A DNA stretch of 64,000 nucleotides from DTU013 sp964512095 (GTDB lineage Bacteria; Bacillota; Clostridia; Acetivibrionales; DTU013): assembly GCA_964512095.1 (NCBI GenBank), contig CAZEIH010000016.1, positions 1 to 64,000 on the forward strand, in the 5' to 3' direction. Shown one piece after another: positions 1 through 5,949 of the stretch. A program made the translations under genes and the position numbers. The notes below the pieces were generated by a model that had not been told where the DNA came from, did not search any database, and worked only from the letters and a program-made list of their open reading frames with translations. Position 1 is the first letter of the stretch, and each line of letters begins with the position of its first letter.

Positions 1-66
1 GCATTGTAAACGGTGGAATTGAGAATATTTACTAGTAAAAAAATGAGAAAAGAGCGGCTATTTACT

Positions 67-110
67 GCTCATCGGCGTCGCGACTGCTGAGACGTTATAT
101 GCAATATGGT
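67..110 (+). repeat. attC-like right half-site (copy 1)
   Basis: This holds the 14-mer GCTCATCGGCGTCG, an 11-base spacer and ACGTTATATG. The same 14-mer and ACGTTATATG recur about 950 bases downstream with a 10-base spacer. GTTATAT resembles the integron R' core GTTRRRY with one mismatch. It sits directly upstream of the first phd module, where the R' end of a preceding cassette would be expected. The assignment as attC is inference; the repeat itself is seen directly. Confidence 0.4.
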
Positions 111-205
111 ACACTATTGCCCGCCCGTCCATGGGCGGGGAAAATCCGGAAATAGGTTAAAGACATCCTAATACGGGTTATAATATATGCAGGAGGTGTT
201 ATACA

Positions 206-448
206 ATGCTGCTGAACACTAATAAGATCGTAACAATAACAGATGCAAATCAAAATTTTTCGAAGGTTGCCCGGATGGTTGATGAGGAGAAGTCGGTTGT
301 TATACTAAAGAACAACAAGCCCAAATATATAATTATCGAATATGATGAGTTTGCTAAAGAAGCAAAGACAGATGAAGATAAATTAGATGAGATAGCGGAA
401 AGAGTCCTTTCTAAGAATATTGAAGCTTTTAAGGAGTTAGCAAAATGA
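206..448 (+). CDS. Phd/YefM-type antitoxin, first copy
   Basis: An 80-residue protein of the Phd/YefM antitoxin family. The N-terminal dimerisation and DNA-binding part contains ITDANQNFSKVARMVDEE and is followed by VVILKNNKPKYIIIEYDEF, the typical beta-strand pattern. The C-terminal third is helical and charged, as expected of a toxin-binding tail. AGGAGGTG lies just upstream of the ATG, and a TATAAT-like box (TATAATATAT) precedes it. The gene overlaps the start of a doc-like reading frame by 4 bases, the usual arrangement for phd-doc. Antitoxins of this family repress their own promoter and neutralise the Doc kinase. The toxin here is truncated, so this antitoxin is probably an orphan. A near-identical copy lies 2.5 kb downstream. 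Confidence 0.88.
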   Translation: MLLNTNKIVTITDANQNFSKVARMVDEEKSVVILKNNKPKYIIIEYDEFAKEAKTDEDKLDEIAERVLSKNIEAFKELAK

Positions 449-639
449 AGCATGTATCAGTATCATCTGTACTAAAGCTTCATACGAATATGATAGAAGC
501 AACCGGTGGGAAGACTGGCGTGCGAGATATTGATCTGCTTGAGTCTGCACTTTTTAATGCTTTTGTTACTTTTGATGGCATCGAGTTATATCCTGGTGTT
601 GATTCTCTACCCTTGAAATCAGCGACAGTGTTAGAATAA
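445..639 (+). pseudogene. Doc-type toxin, truncated (first copy)
   Basis: The first ~50 residues match the start of death-on-curing (Fic/Doc) toxins: KLHTNMIEATGGKTGVRDIDLLESALFNAF and then a DGIELYP segment (quoted in parts: TGGKTGVRDIDLLESALFN). After about residue 50 the sequence turns into unrelated residues and stops at 64. Doc proteins are about 125 residues and need a C-terminal HxFxDGNKR motif, which is absent. The toxin should therefore be inactive. The break point differs from that of the second doc copy, so the two were damaged independently. Confidence 0.75.
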
Positions 640-711
640 ATAAAAATCTGCAGCAAACAAGATAAAAAGCACAGAAAATCCGCATAAATGAACATGCCTC
701 CCCCCTCCCCC

Positions 712-720
712 CACATAACA
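712..720 (+). repeat. attC-like left half-site (R''-like CACATAACA)
   Basis: CACATAACA is nearly complementary to the CGTTATATG half-sites, as R'' is to R' in an attC hairpin. It follows the phd-doc module, so that module is flanked by an R'-like motif upstream and an R''-like motif downstream. The same word follows the phd-parE module and precedes the PH-like gene. Short, so only meaningful as part of the repeated pattern. Confidence 0.35.
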
Positions 721-1021
721 GGCGGAATTGCTCAAACTATGCAGTTGCCACCCTTTTATGGGAACGTAAATACCGGTGGTGACGTAATACCAGAGAAAGC
801 CATTATGCCGATCCCGCAGACCGGGCACGATATTTCACGTTTTCTCTTTTTCACAATAGGCATGGAAACGGAGCCCGCAAGCTTCATGCAAAGGAGGAAC
901 TGTGCGCCAATCATGCGGTTAGAGAAAATACCGTAATGCCGGAGCTCGCCGACTATGGTCGGCTGCTCGCCTATGCATCCTAGGTGCGAGCACCGCCAGG
1001 GAGAAGGGCTTCGAGGGTCCA
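721..1021. other. Gene-free segment inside the cassette-like array
   Basis: No convincing gene is visible here. Reading frames on both strands lack family resemblance and good ribosome sites. It contains a GC-rich imperfect hairpin near 941-968 (AGCTCGCCGAC against GTCGGCTGCT). The segment lies between an R''-like and an R'-like motif, so it could be the variable interior of a long attC-like site or a cassette without a gene. Confidence 0.4.
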
Positions 1022-1064
1022 GCTCATCGGCGTCGGGCATGCAAAACGTTATATGACATTGCCA
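1022..1064 (+). repeat. attC-like right half-site (copy 2)
   Basis: Second occurrence of GCTCATCGGCGTCG, here with a 10-base spacer before ACGTTATATG. The following bases read ACATTGCCAGCCC. The site lies immediately upstream of the complete antitoxin-toxin module. The identity with copy 1 over both blocks while the spacer differs indicates a conserved site rather than a duplicated gene edge. Confidence 0.42.
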
Positions 1065-1184
1065 GCCCAGATACGGTGCTCGGACTCCGCCGACGAGCGC
1101 AAAAATGAAGAATGAATAATTCATTGTGCACGTGATAAAATTAAGATATAATTATGATAAAGACATTTGAAGGGAAAGATGATT

Positions 1185-1451
1185 ATGATAAAGATAAGGC
1201 CAGTTTCTGATTTGAGAAATAAATTTCCAGAAATTGAGGATATCGTTGTAAAGGAAGGCCAACCAGTTTACCTGACGAAAAACGGGTATGGTACTATGGT
1301 TGTCTTAAGCCTTGAAAAGTACGCTGAGTTGACGGATGATATTGAATTAAAGCTTGATGAAAGTGATAAGGAGGCAGGTGCGACAAATGCTAGATATACC
1401 CATGATGAAGTTTTTTCGAGAGTGAGGGAACGAATTAATGCTAGGCGATAA
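1185..1451 (+). CDS. Phd/YefM-family antitoxin of a ParE/RelE module
   Basis: A Phd/YefM antitoxin of about 88 residues, with the family pattern PVSDLRNKFPEIEDIVVKEG, then PVYLTKNGYGTMVVLSLEKY, and a C-terminal acidic and helical tail. GAAGGGAAA precedes the ATG at 1185 with about 9 bases spacing, which favours this start over upstream TTG/ATG codons. The stop overlaps the start of the toxin gene by 14 bases, so the two are translationally coupled. The protein should bind and silence the downstream toxin and repress the operon. Confidence 0.85.
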   Translation: MIKIRPVSDLRNKFPEIEDIVVKEGQPVYLTKNGYGTMVVLSLEKYAELTDDIELKLDESDKEAGATNARYTHDEVFSRVRERINARR

Positions 1452-1755
1452 GTATTCCATCAGATATGTTCCTATGTTTATTAATGATCTCGATGGAATA
1501 GTTGATTATATATCGATAAATCTACACAATCCAGAAAGTGCAATGAAGTTGATAGAGAAAATAGAAAATGCAATAGATGAAAGATCACATTGCCCGCTAG
1601 CTTTTGAACCATTCCAATCTAATAGAAATCGAAAATATTTGTACTACCGCATCTATGTTGACAATTTCACTATTTATTATGTTGTAATTGAAAATGTTAT
1701 GGAAGTAAGAAGAATTCTTTATAGTAGACGTGATGCTGGAAAAATCATAAAGTAA
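1438..1755 (+). CDS. ParE/RelE-family toxin
   Basis: A complete 105-residue toxin of the ParE/RelE superfamily. The pattern IRYVPMFINDLDGIVDYI is the N-terminal helix of ParE-like plasmid-stabilisation proteins, and the C-terminal strands YRIYVDNFTIYYVV and MEVRRILYSRRD are the usual catalytic or target-binding end. Length is normal for the family, and unlike the neighbouring Doc genes it shows no damage. ParE members poison DNA gyrase and RelE members cleave mRNA; the sequence alone does not decide between them, although the yefM-like partner and the YSRRD ending are common to both. This is the only apparently functional toxin-antitoxin pair of the array. Confidence 0.83.
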   Translation: MLGDKYSIRYVPMFINDLDGIVDYISINLHNPESAMKLIEKIENAIDERSHCPLAFEPFQSNRNRKYLYYRIYVDNFTIYYVVIENVMEVRRILYSRRDAGKIIK

Positions 1756-1765
1756 AAGAGTCACA

Positions 1766-1814
1766 GCCTTGACTCCGGTCGTGCGGCAGGGAGGGCGGGC
1801 AACGTCACATAACA
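1766..1814 (+). repeat. Cassette-end repeat: GCCTTGACTCC block and CACATAACA
   Basis: Starts with GCCTTGACTCC, passes through a GC-rich stretch and ends in CACATAACA. The same succession (GGCCTTGACTACG, then TACATAACA) occurs near 5.8 kb, and the first block alone near 4.44 kb. It lies 10 bases after the toxin stop, where an R'' end would lie in an integron cassette. The matching R' half is missing, because an IS91 fragment follows. Confidence 0.4.
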
Positions 1815-1853
1815 AATTAAAGATTAATGATGTTCCCGGCGAAAAAAATATCC

Positions 1854-2531
1854 TTAAAGGAACCGCGCAGCAACCCTGTGTGTATATCGCCCAAGGTACC
1901 TCACTACATGGATTGGAGCCTTGAACGGTTTTTTGCAGTATACTACCCAGTCTTTTCCGTAAAGCCGATCCAAGAAATCTTTGAAATTATCACCATCAAC
2001 TAATTCCAGCGCTTTGCCATAAAAGGACAGGAGACCGTCATGCCAAACTTCCTTCAGGTGATAAAGGAACTTACCCCTGAATTTGCGCGGCAGAACCTTA
2101 ACCGGCATGAAGAATTTCTTTCCGGAATAGATGAACCGCAACCGGTCGTTGGAAAGTCCGCCTGCGGATACAATACAGTGAACATGAGGATGATAATGCA
2201 AATTCTGTCCCCAGGTGTGCAGTACGGCTGTAACGTCAGGCAGTGCGCCCAGATGCTTGGGATTGTGGGCAAGTTCAAGGATAGTATCTCCGGCAGCTTT
2301 CATAAGCATCGAATAAAGAAGGGAGTGGTTCTGATAGATGATTGCATTCAGTTCATGAGGGAGAGTAAAAACAAGATGGAAATAGCCTACCGGCAGAAGC
2401 CTTTCCAGCTGTGCTTCAACCCATTCCTCCTGCCTTGAGCCTTGGCATTTGGGACAATTTATGTTAAGGCAGGAGTTGTATGAAATCTCGACATGACCAC
2501 AGTTATCACATACAATGAGCAGATGTTGTGG
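1854..2531 (-). pseudogene. IS91-family transposase, incomplete
   Basis: The frame running in from the assembly gap reads a cysteine-rich zinc-binding segment (CDNCGHVE, then CLNINCPKC) followed by the IS91/IS801 transposase core: FHLVFTLPHELNAI, VLHTWGQNLHYHPHVHCIV with the HxH of HUH relaxases, and VVRYLGRYTHRVA. After HRVA the expected ISNHR continuation is lost and the frame ends. The 5' end is cut by the gap. The element is therefore a dead fragment of a rolling-circle transposon of the type that can move adjacent genes. Confidence 0.85.
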
Positions 2532-2631
2532 NNNNNNNNNNNNNNNNNNNNNNNNNNNNNNNNNNNNNNNNNNNNNNNNNNNNNNNNNNNNNNNNNNNNN
2601 NNNNNNNNNNNNNNNNNNNNNNNNNNNNNNN
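2532..2631. other. Assembly gap (100 N)
   Basis: Exactly 100 N. The nonamer ATGTTGTGG occurs immediately on both sides of the gap, which suggests the joined contigs overlap or that a repeat caused the break, so the true distance may be unrelated to 100 bases. Both sides are repeat-rich (an IS91 fragment to the left, a duplicated phd module to the right). Confidence 0.95.
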
Positions 2632-2640
2632 ATGTTGTGG

Positions 2641-2660
2641 GTTATATGAAATATGGCATA
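2641..2660 (+). repeat. attC-like right half-site (copy 3)
   Basis: GTTATATGAAATATGG directly after the gap matches GTTATATGCAATATGG upstream of the first phd copy. Similarity continues through the leader to the second phd gene, so this is the left end of a duplicated phd-doc module. The left part of the site is lost in the gap. Confidence 0.4.
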
Positions 2661-2751
2661 CGATTTCCCGCCTGTCTATGGGTGGGGAAGAATCGGAAAT
2701 AGGTTAAAAGCATCCTACTGTGTGCTATAATATATGCAGGAGGTGTTATTG

Positions 2752-2994
2752 ATGCTGCTAAACACTAATAAGATCGTAACTATAACAGATGCGAATCAGA
2801 ATTTTTCGAAGGTTGCCCGAATGGTTGATGAGGAGAAATCGGTTGTTATACTAAAGAACAATAAGCCCAAATATATAATCATCGAATATGATGAGTTTGC
2901 CAAAGAAGCAAAGACAGATGAAGAAAAACTAGATGAGATAGCAGAAAGAGTCCTTTCTAAGAATATTGAGGCTTTTAGGGAGTTAGCAAAATGA
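2752..2994 (+). CDS. Phd/YefM-type antitoxin, second copy
   Basis: An 80-residue protein differing from the first phd copy at only a few residues (for example DEEKLDE for DEDKLDE and AFRELAK for AFKELAK). The leader, ribosome site AGGAGGTG and start context are also shared, so a whole module was duplicated. The frame could extend upstream to a TATATG start, but the duplicate and the ribosome site favour this ATG. The following doc frame carries an early stop and a truncation, so this antitoxin too lacks a functional partner here. It may cross-neutralise Doc toxins encoded elsewhere. Confidence 0.86.
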   Translation: MLLNTNKIVTITDANQNFSKVARMVDEEKSVVILKNNKPKYIIIEYDEFAKEAKTDEEKLDEIAERVLSKNIEAFRELAK

Positions 2995-3188
2995 AGCACG
3001 TCTTAGTATCATATGTCCTAAAGCTTCATAAGTAGATGATTGAAGCAACCGGTGGGAAAACTGGCGTACGAGATATTGATCTGCTTGAGTCAGTAATTTT
3101 TAATGCCTTTACTACTTTTGATGGTGTGGAGTTATATCCTGGTATTGAAGATAAATGCGTTAATATATGTTACAGCATAGTCAAAAAC
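2991..3188 (+). pseudogene. Doc-type toxin with in-frame stop and lost 3' end (second copy)
   Basis: The frame starts MKHVLVSYVLKLHK and meets a TAG after 14 codons, where the first copy has an open frame. Reading on gives the Doc segment EATGGKTGVRDIDLLES and DKCVNICYSIVKN, which extends further into Doc than the first copy does. The catalytic HPFxDGNKR that should follow is replaced by the end of a TnpB gene. Both lesions make it non-functional. Confidence 0.8.
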
Positions 3189-3257
3189 ATTGACCGGGAT
3201 GTAAACGCAGCACTAAATATAAGGCTAGAGGGCTGCCGTATGCTCGGAATAATATAA
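3189..3257 (+). mobile_element. TnpB (IS200/IS605 family) C-terminal remnant
   Basis: Reads IDRDVNAALNIRLEGCRML and stops soon after. DRDxNAAxNI is the conserved end of TnpB/OrfB RNA-guided nucleases, including the last catalytic aspartate. It is in frame with the Doc fragment upstream, so an internal deletion or insertion joined doc to the tail of tnpB. Only about 23 codons of tnpB remain. Confidence 0.72.
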
Positions 3258-3368
3258 ATACACAAGAACCATTGGGCGAATGGGGATAGCTTGGTAATTA
3301 TATCGGCATTAGCTGATACGTCCCAAGAAGCCCCCGCTTCTATAGGCGGCGGGAGTACGTCACAGTGA
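3226..3368 (+). ncRNA. IS200/IS605 right end with omega-RNA-like segment
   Basis: The sequence from the tnpB 3' end through ACACAAGAACCATTGGGCGA and AGCTTGGTAATTATATCGG to a terminal hairpin has the layout of an IS605 right end, where the omega RNA that guides TnpB is made. The terminal hairpin is CCCCCGC, loop TTCTATAG, GCGGCGGG, preceded by CAAGAAG and followed by AGTACGT. Only the 3' part of the element survives, so activity is unlikely. The RNA assignment rests on known organisation of the family and on recall of typical end sequences. Confidence 0.5.
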
Positions 3369-3392
3369 ATTTGTATAAGGGGCAAGATAAAA

Positions 3393-3840
3393 ATGAGGTA
3401 TTTTAAGAAGCTAGTAGGTAAACGTATTTATTTATCACCAATGAACGTTGAGGATGCTGGAACCTATGTTAAATGGTTGAACGATTTTGAAGTGACGGAC
3501 GGTTTAGCAAGTTCTTCTAGGGTGATATCACTAGAAAGTGAAAAGGAATGGCTAAAGCAGAATTCCGGCCAATATCAGTTTGCAATCGTAACTCTAGATG
3601 ATGATATACTGATTGGTAATTGCGGGATTCAGGGAGTTGACCAATTACGGCAATGTGCAGATGTTGGCTTGTTTATTGGTGATGAAGAAAACCGTAATAA
3701 AGGATATGGCGCAGAAGCGCTTGATTTATTGCTGGAGTATTGCTTTAATTATTTAAACCTCAACAATGTTATGTTAAAAGTGTTTTCATTTAATGAAAGA
3801 GCGATTAATTGCTACAAAAAAGTAGGGTTTAAGGAAATTG
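3393..3840 (+). pseudogene. GNAT acetyltransferase, 3' truncated
   Basis: Encodes a GNAT fold resembling RimJ/RimL-type N-acetyltransferases: KRIYLSPMNVEDAGTYVKWL at the start, ADVGLFIGDEENRNKGYGAE with the acetyl-CoA loop, and the C-terminal ERAINCYKKVGFKEIG. It breaks off after FKEIGK, some 20-25 residues short of the normal end, and runs into the beginning of a methyltransferase fragment in another frame. The joint at about 3840 removed both the GNAT C-terminus and the methyltransferase N-terminus. The acetyl-CoA site itself is intact, so residual function is possible but unlikely. Confidence 0.75.
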
Positions 3841-4428
3841 GTAAGTGCAGTTGAATTATTCAAAAGTTCAAATGTTAAGAATGTACTTGATTTAGGTTGT
3901 GGAACAGGGCGCCATAGTATATTTCTTGCTAATTCAGGCTTTGCGGTTACGGCGACTGATATTTCTGAACATGGAGTTACTATTACACAGAAGAGAGCTC
4001 AAGAAAAAGGCCTAAATATTAAGGTTCTTTGTCATGATATGAGAAAGATTCCCTTCGATGATAATTCATTTGATGCAGTCTTATGTGTCTGGACATCCGG
4101 ACATGGATTATTAGAGGATGTGGTTATGCATAAAAACGAAATGGTTCGTGTTACTAAACCAAATGGGTTTATATTTGTAGATTATGTATCGAAACAGGAT
4201 GAGTATTATGGCAAAGGTGTAGAGATAGAAAAGGATACATTTATTAATAACGTTCCAGGCGAGGAAGATATACCACATCATTATACTGATGAAAATGAGA
4301 TCATAGAGCTATATAATGGACTTGGAGAATTGAAAATAAGCCCATATTGCTATAGTTATACTGATGAATGCGGAGATATACATTACATACATGCATTAGT
4401 TACTATTTGCCGTAAAAAGGTTTACTGA
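3838..4428 (+). pseudogene. Class I SAM-dependent methyltransferase, 5' truncated
   Basis: Contains motif I NVLDLGCGTGRHSIFLA, the acidic end of strand 2 (TATDIS) and the strand-4 region NSFDAVLCVWTSGHG, the core of a Methyltransf_11/25-type enzyme. The N-terminal ~40-50 residues expected before motif I are missing. The only possible start is a TTG lying in the end of the GNAT fragment, without a ribosome site. Substrate unknown. The C-terminal part (about residues 120-196) looks complete. Confidence 0.7.
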
Positions 4429-4440
4429 AATAATACATCC

Positions 4441-4505
4441 GGCCTTGACTCCGCCGAGCTCCAGTCGTTGGGCGAATAGATGCCCCGCGCAATGGTTTTA
4501 TATGG
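4441..4505 (+). repeat. Cassette-end repeat with GGCCTTGACTCCG
   Basis: GGCCTTGACTCCG followed by a GC-rich stretch and GGTTTTATATGG, a degenerate version of the GTTATATG half-site. It separates the methyltransferase fragment from the phosphatase gene. The first block is shared with the sites near 1.77 and 5.78 kb. The right half is weak, so it may be a decayed site. Confidence 0.35.
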
Positions 4506-4548
4506 CGAATTAAAGTTTTTTATTCACTGCATAGGAGGTACATCTCGA

Positions 4549-5337
4549 ATGGACATAATATTGAGCGAAGCAATTAGAATAGCGAAACTTGCTGGGACGA
4601 AAATCAAAGAACTACGAGAAAGAAAACAATACAGTGAATCTGTAAAAGACGGCTATGAACTTGTTACAACCGCAGATTTAGCTTCAAATGATGTCATAAA
4701 AGCAGAAATTATTAAGATATTTAGTAGTCATGAAATTTTATCCGAAGAAGATAATTGTAATAAAAATCAATCTTTACAACACCCTACATGGATTATTGAC
4801 CCTATTGATGGTACTGTTGGATATGCAAACGACCACTATCAAGTTGCTGTATCAATTGCTTATGCAGTTGATTACAAAGTCCGTTATGGAGTTGTTTATA
4901 ATCCATTCCTTGATGAAATGTATTATGCTTCAGAAAATTCAGGGGCTTATCTTAATGGCAATAGGATTTGTGTTAAAGACGTTAAGGATTTAAAAGATTG
5001 TGTGATTGGAACTGGTTTTCCACATAGGAAAGACGATATTCAAGGAATTATAAACCGATTAGGGCGTGTTCTACCTCATATAAGAGATTTGAGAAGATTA
5101 GGTTCACCTGCTTTAGATATATGCTGGGTAGCATGTGGAAGAATGCAAGGATTTTATGAGGGAACGTTATCTCCTTGGGATGTTGCGGCTGCAAAATTAA
5201 TTGCTATTGAAGCAGGAGCGAAGGTAGGCCACTTTAAAAAAGAAGATAATTACCATGTTCTTGAATGTATTAACGGAAACAATATAGTTGTATCAAGTCC
5301 TAGAGTGTTCGATGAGCTGAAACACATTCTCGCGTAA
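4549..5337 (+). CDS. Inositol-monophosphatase-family phosphatase
   Basis: A 262-residue member of the inositol monophosphatase/CysQ/FBPase-like superfamily of Mg2+-dependent, Li+-sensitive phosphatases. The metal-binding motifs are present: the acidic ILSEED at about residue 70, WIIDPIDGTVGYAN at about residue 85, and SPWDVAAAKLIAIEAG near residue 210. AGGAGG lies 10 bases before the ATG at 4549; an in-frame ATG 69 bases upstream lacks a site. The substrate (inositol phosphate, PAP or a sugar phosphate) cannot be decided. It stands alone between two cassette-like repeats. Confidence 0.85.
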   Translation: MDIILSEAIRIAKLAGTKIKELRERKQYSESVKDGYELVTTADLASNDVIKAEIIKIFSSHEILSEEDNCNKNQSLQHPTWIIDPIDGTVGYANDHYQVAVSIAYAVDYKVRYGVVYNPFLDEMYYASENSGAYLNGNRICVKDVKDLKDCVIGTGFPHRKDDIQGIINRLGRVLPHIRDLRRLGSPALDICWVACGRMQGFYEGTLSPWDVAAAKLIAIEAGAKVGHFKKEDNYHVLECINGNNIVVSSPRVFDELKHILA

Positions 5338-5434
5338 TTACTCAGATAAGCATAATGTATTCAGAATAGTATTATAATGTGAGGGGGCAACAGTTGAGCA
5401 AATGACAAAGCTATTTTCTATTTAAAGTGCAGGA

Positions 5435-5698
5435 GTGGCAAGATGGGCTCTTTCAACGCTATTTATGGGACTGTCTATTGAAGTTGGAAACAAGATTGAT
5501 AAATATTTGAAGGTCTTTTCTCTGATTCATGGATGTTTTATTGCTTCTATTTTTATGCCATTGACATCTTTATTCCTAAGCGCTTCTCACGGTTCAACGA
5601 TTAACATTGGGGCACTTTCATTGGCTATATGGTGTATCATCTTCTTCCCAATACCACTGTTTTCAATGATTCGGTTCCAAAGGGCAGAGATTCCCTAA
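5435..5698 (+). pseudogene. Hydrophobic protein fragment, unrecognised
   Basis: An 87-residue frame from a GTG start, with two or three membrane segments (for example LIHGCFIASIFMPLTSLFL and IGALSLAIWCIIFFPIPLF). It begins without a good ribosome site and without a charged N-terminus, which suggests the 3' end of a larger membrane protein. No family recognised. The preceding 100 bases hold no other gene. Confidence 0.35.
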
Positions 5699-5783
5699 TG
5701 CGGATAATCATAGAATGACGCGATGTAAAATTGTTTAACTTTCTTTATATATGTTAAAAGAAAGAACAGGAAAAAGTAACTCT

Positions 5784-5880
5784 GGCCTTGACTACGCTGT
5801 GCAGCCGTATAGGATGAGCGAGCGATACTTTACATAACAAAGCAGTCAGCGTAAAGGCAAGTGTTATGTAGCGTTATATA
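5784..5880 (+). repeat. attC-like site with both half-sites
   Basis: The most complete site of the set. GGCCTTGACTACG is followed 34 bases later by TACATAACA (R''-like), then after 22 bases its perfect inverse complement TGTTATGTA, and at once GCGTTATATA (R'-like). The R''-to-R' core of about 50 bases is close to the length of short attC sites. Bases after it (GCAAATGGTGACTATTG) resemble those after copy 1 (GCAATATGGTACACTATTG). It precedes the PH-like gene. Confidence 0.48.
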
Positions 5881-5949
5881 GCAAATGGTGACTATTGTGC
5901 ACCTAATATGTTATAATTCCAATTAAAAGTTATTTAGGGAGGTTGGGCA

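Noticed and set aside
756..1124. A 122-codon minus-strand frame over the gene-free cassette segment
   Set aside because: No ribosome site or family resemblance; composition follows the GC-rich repeats and it runs across both cassette motifs.
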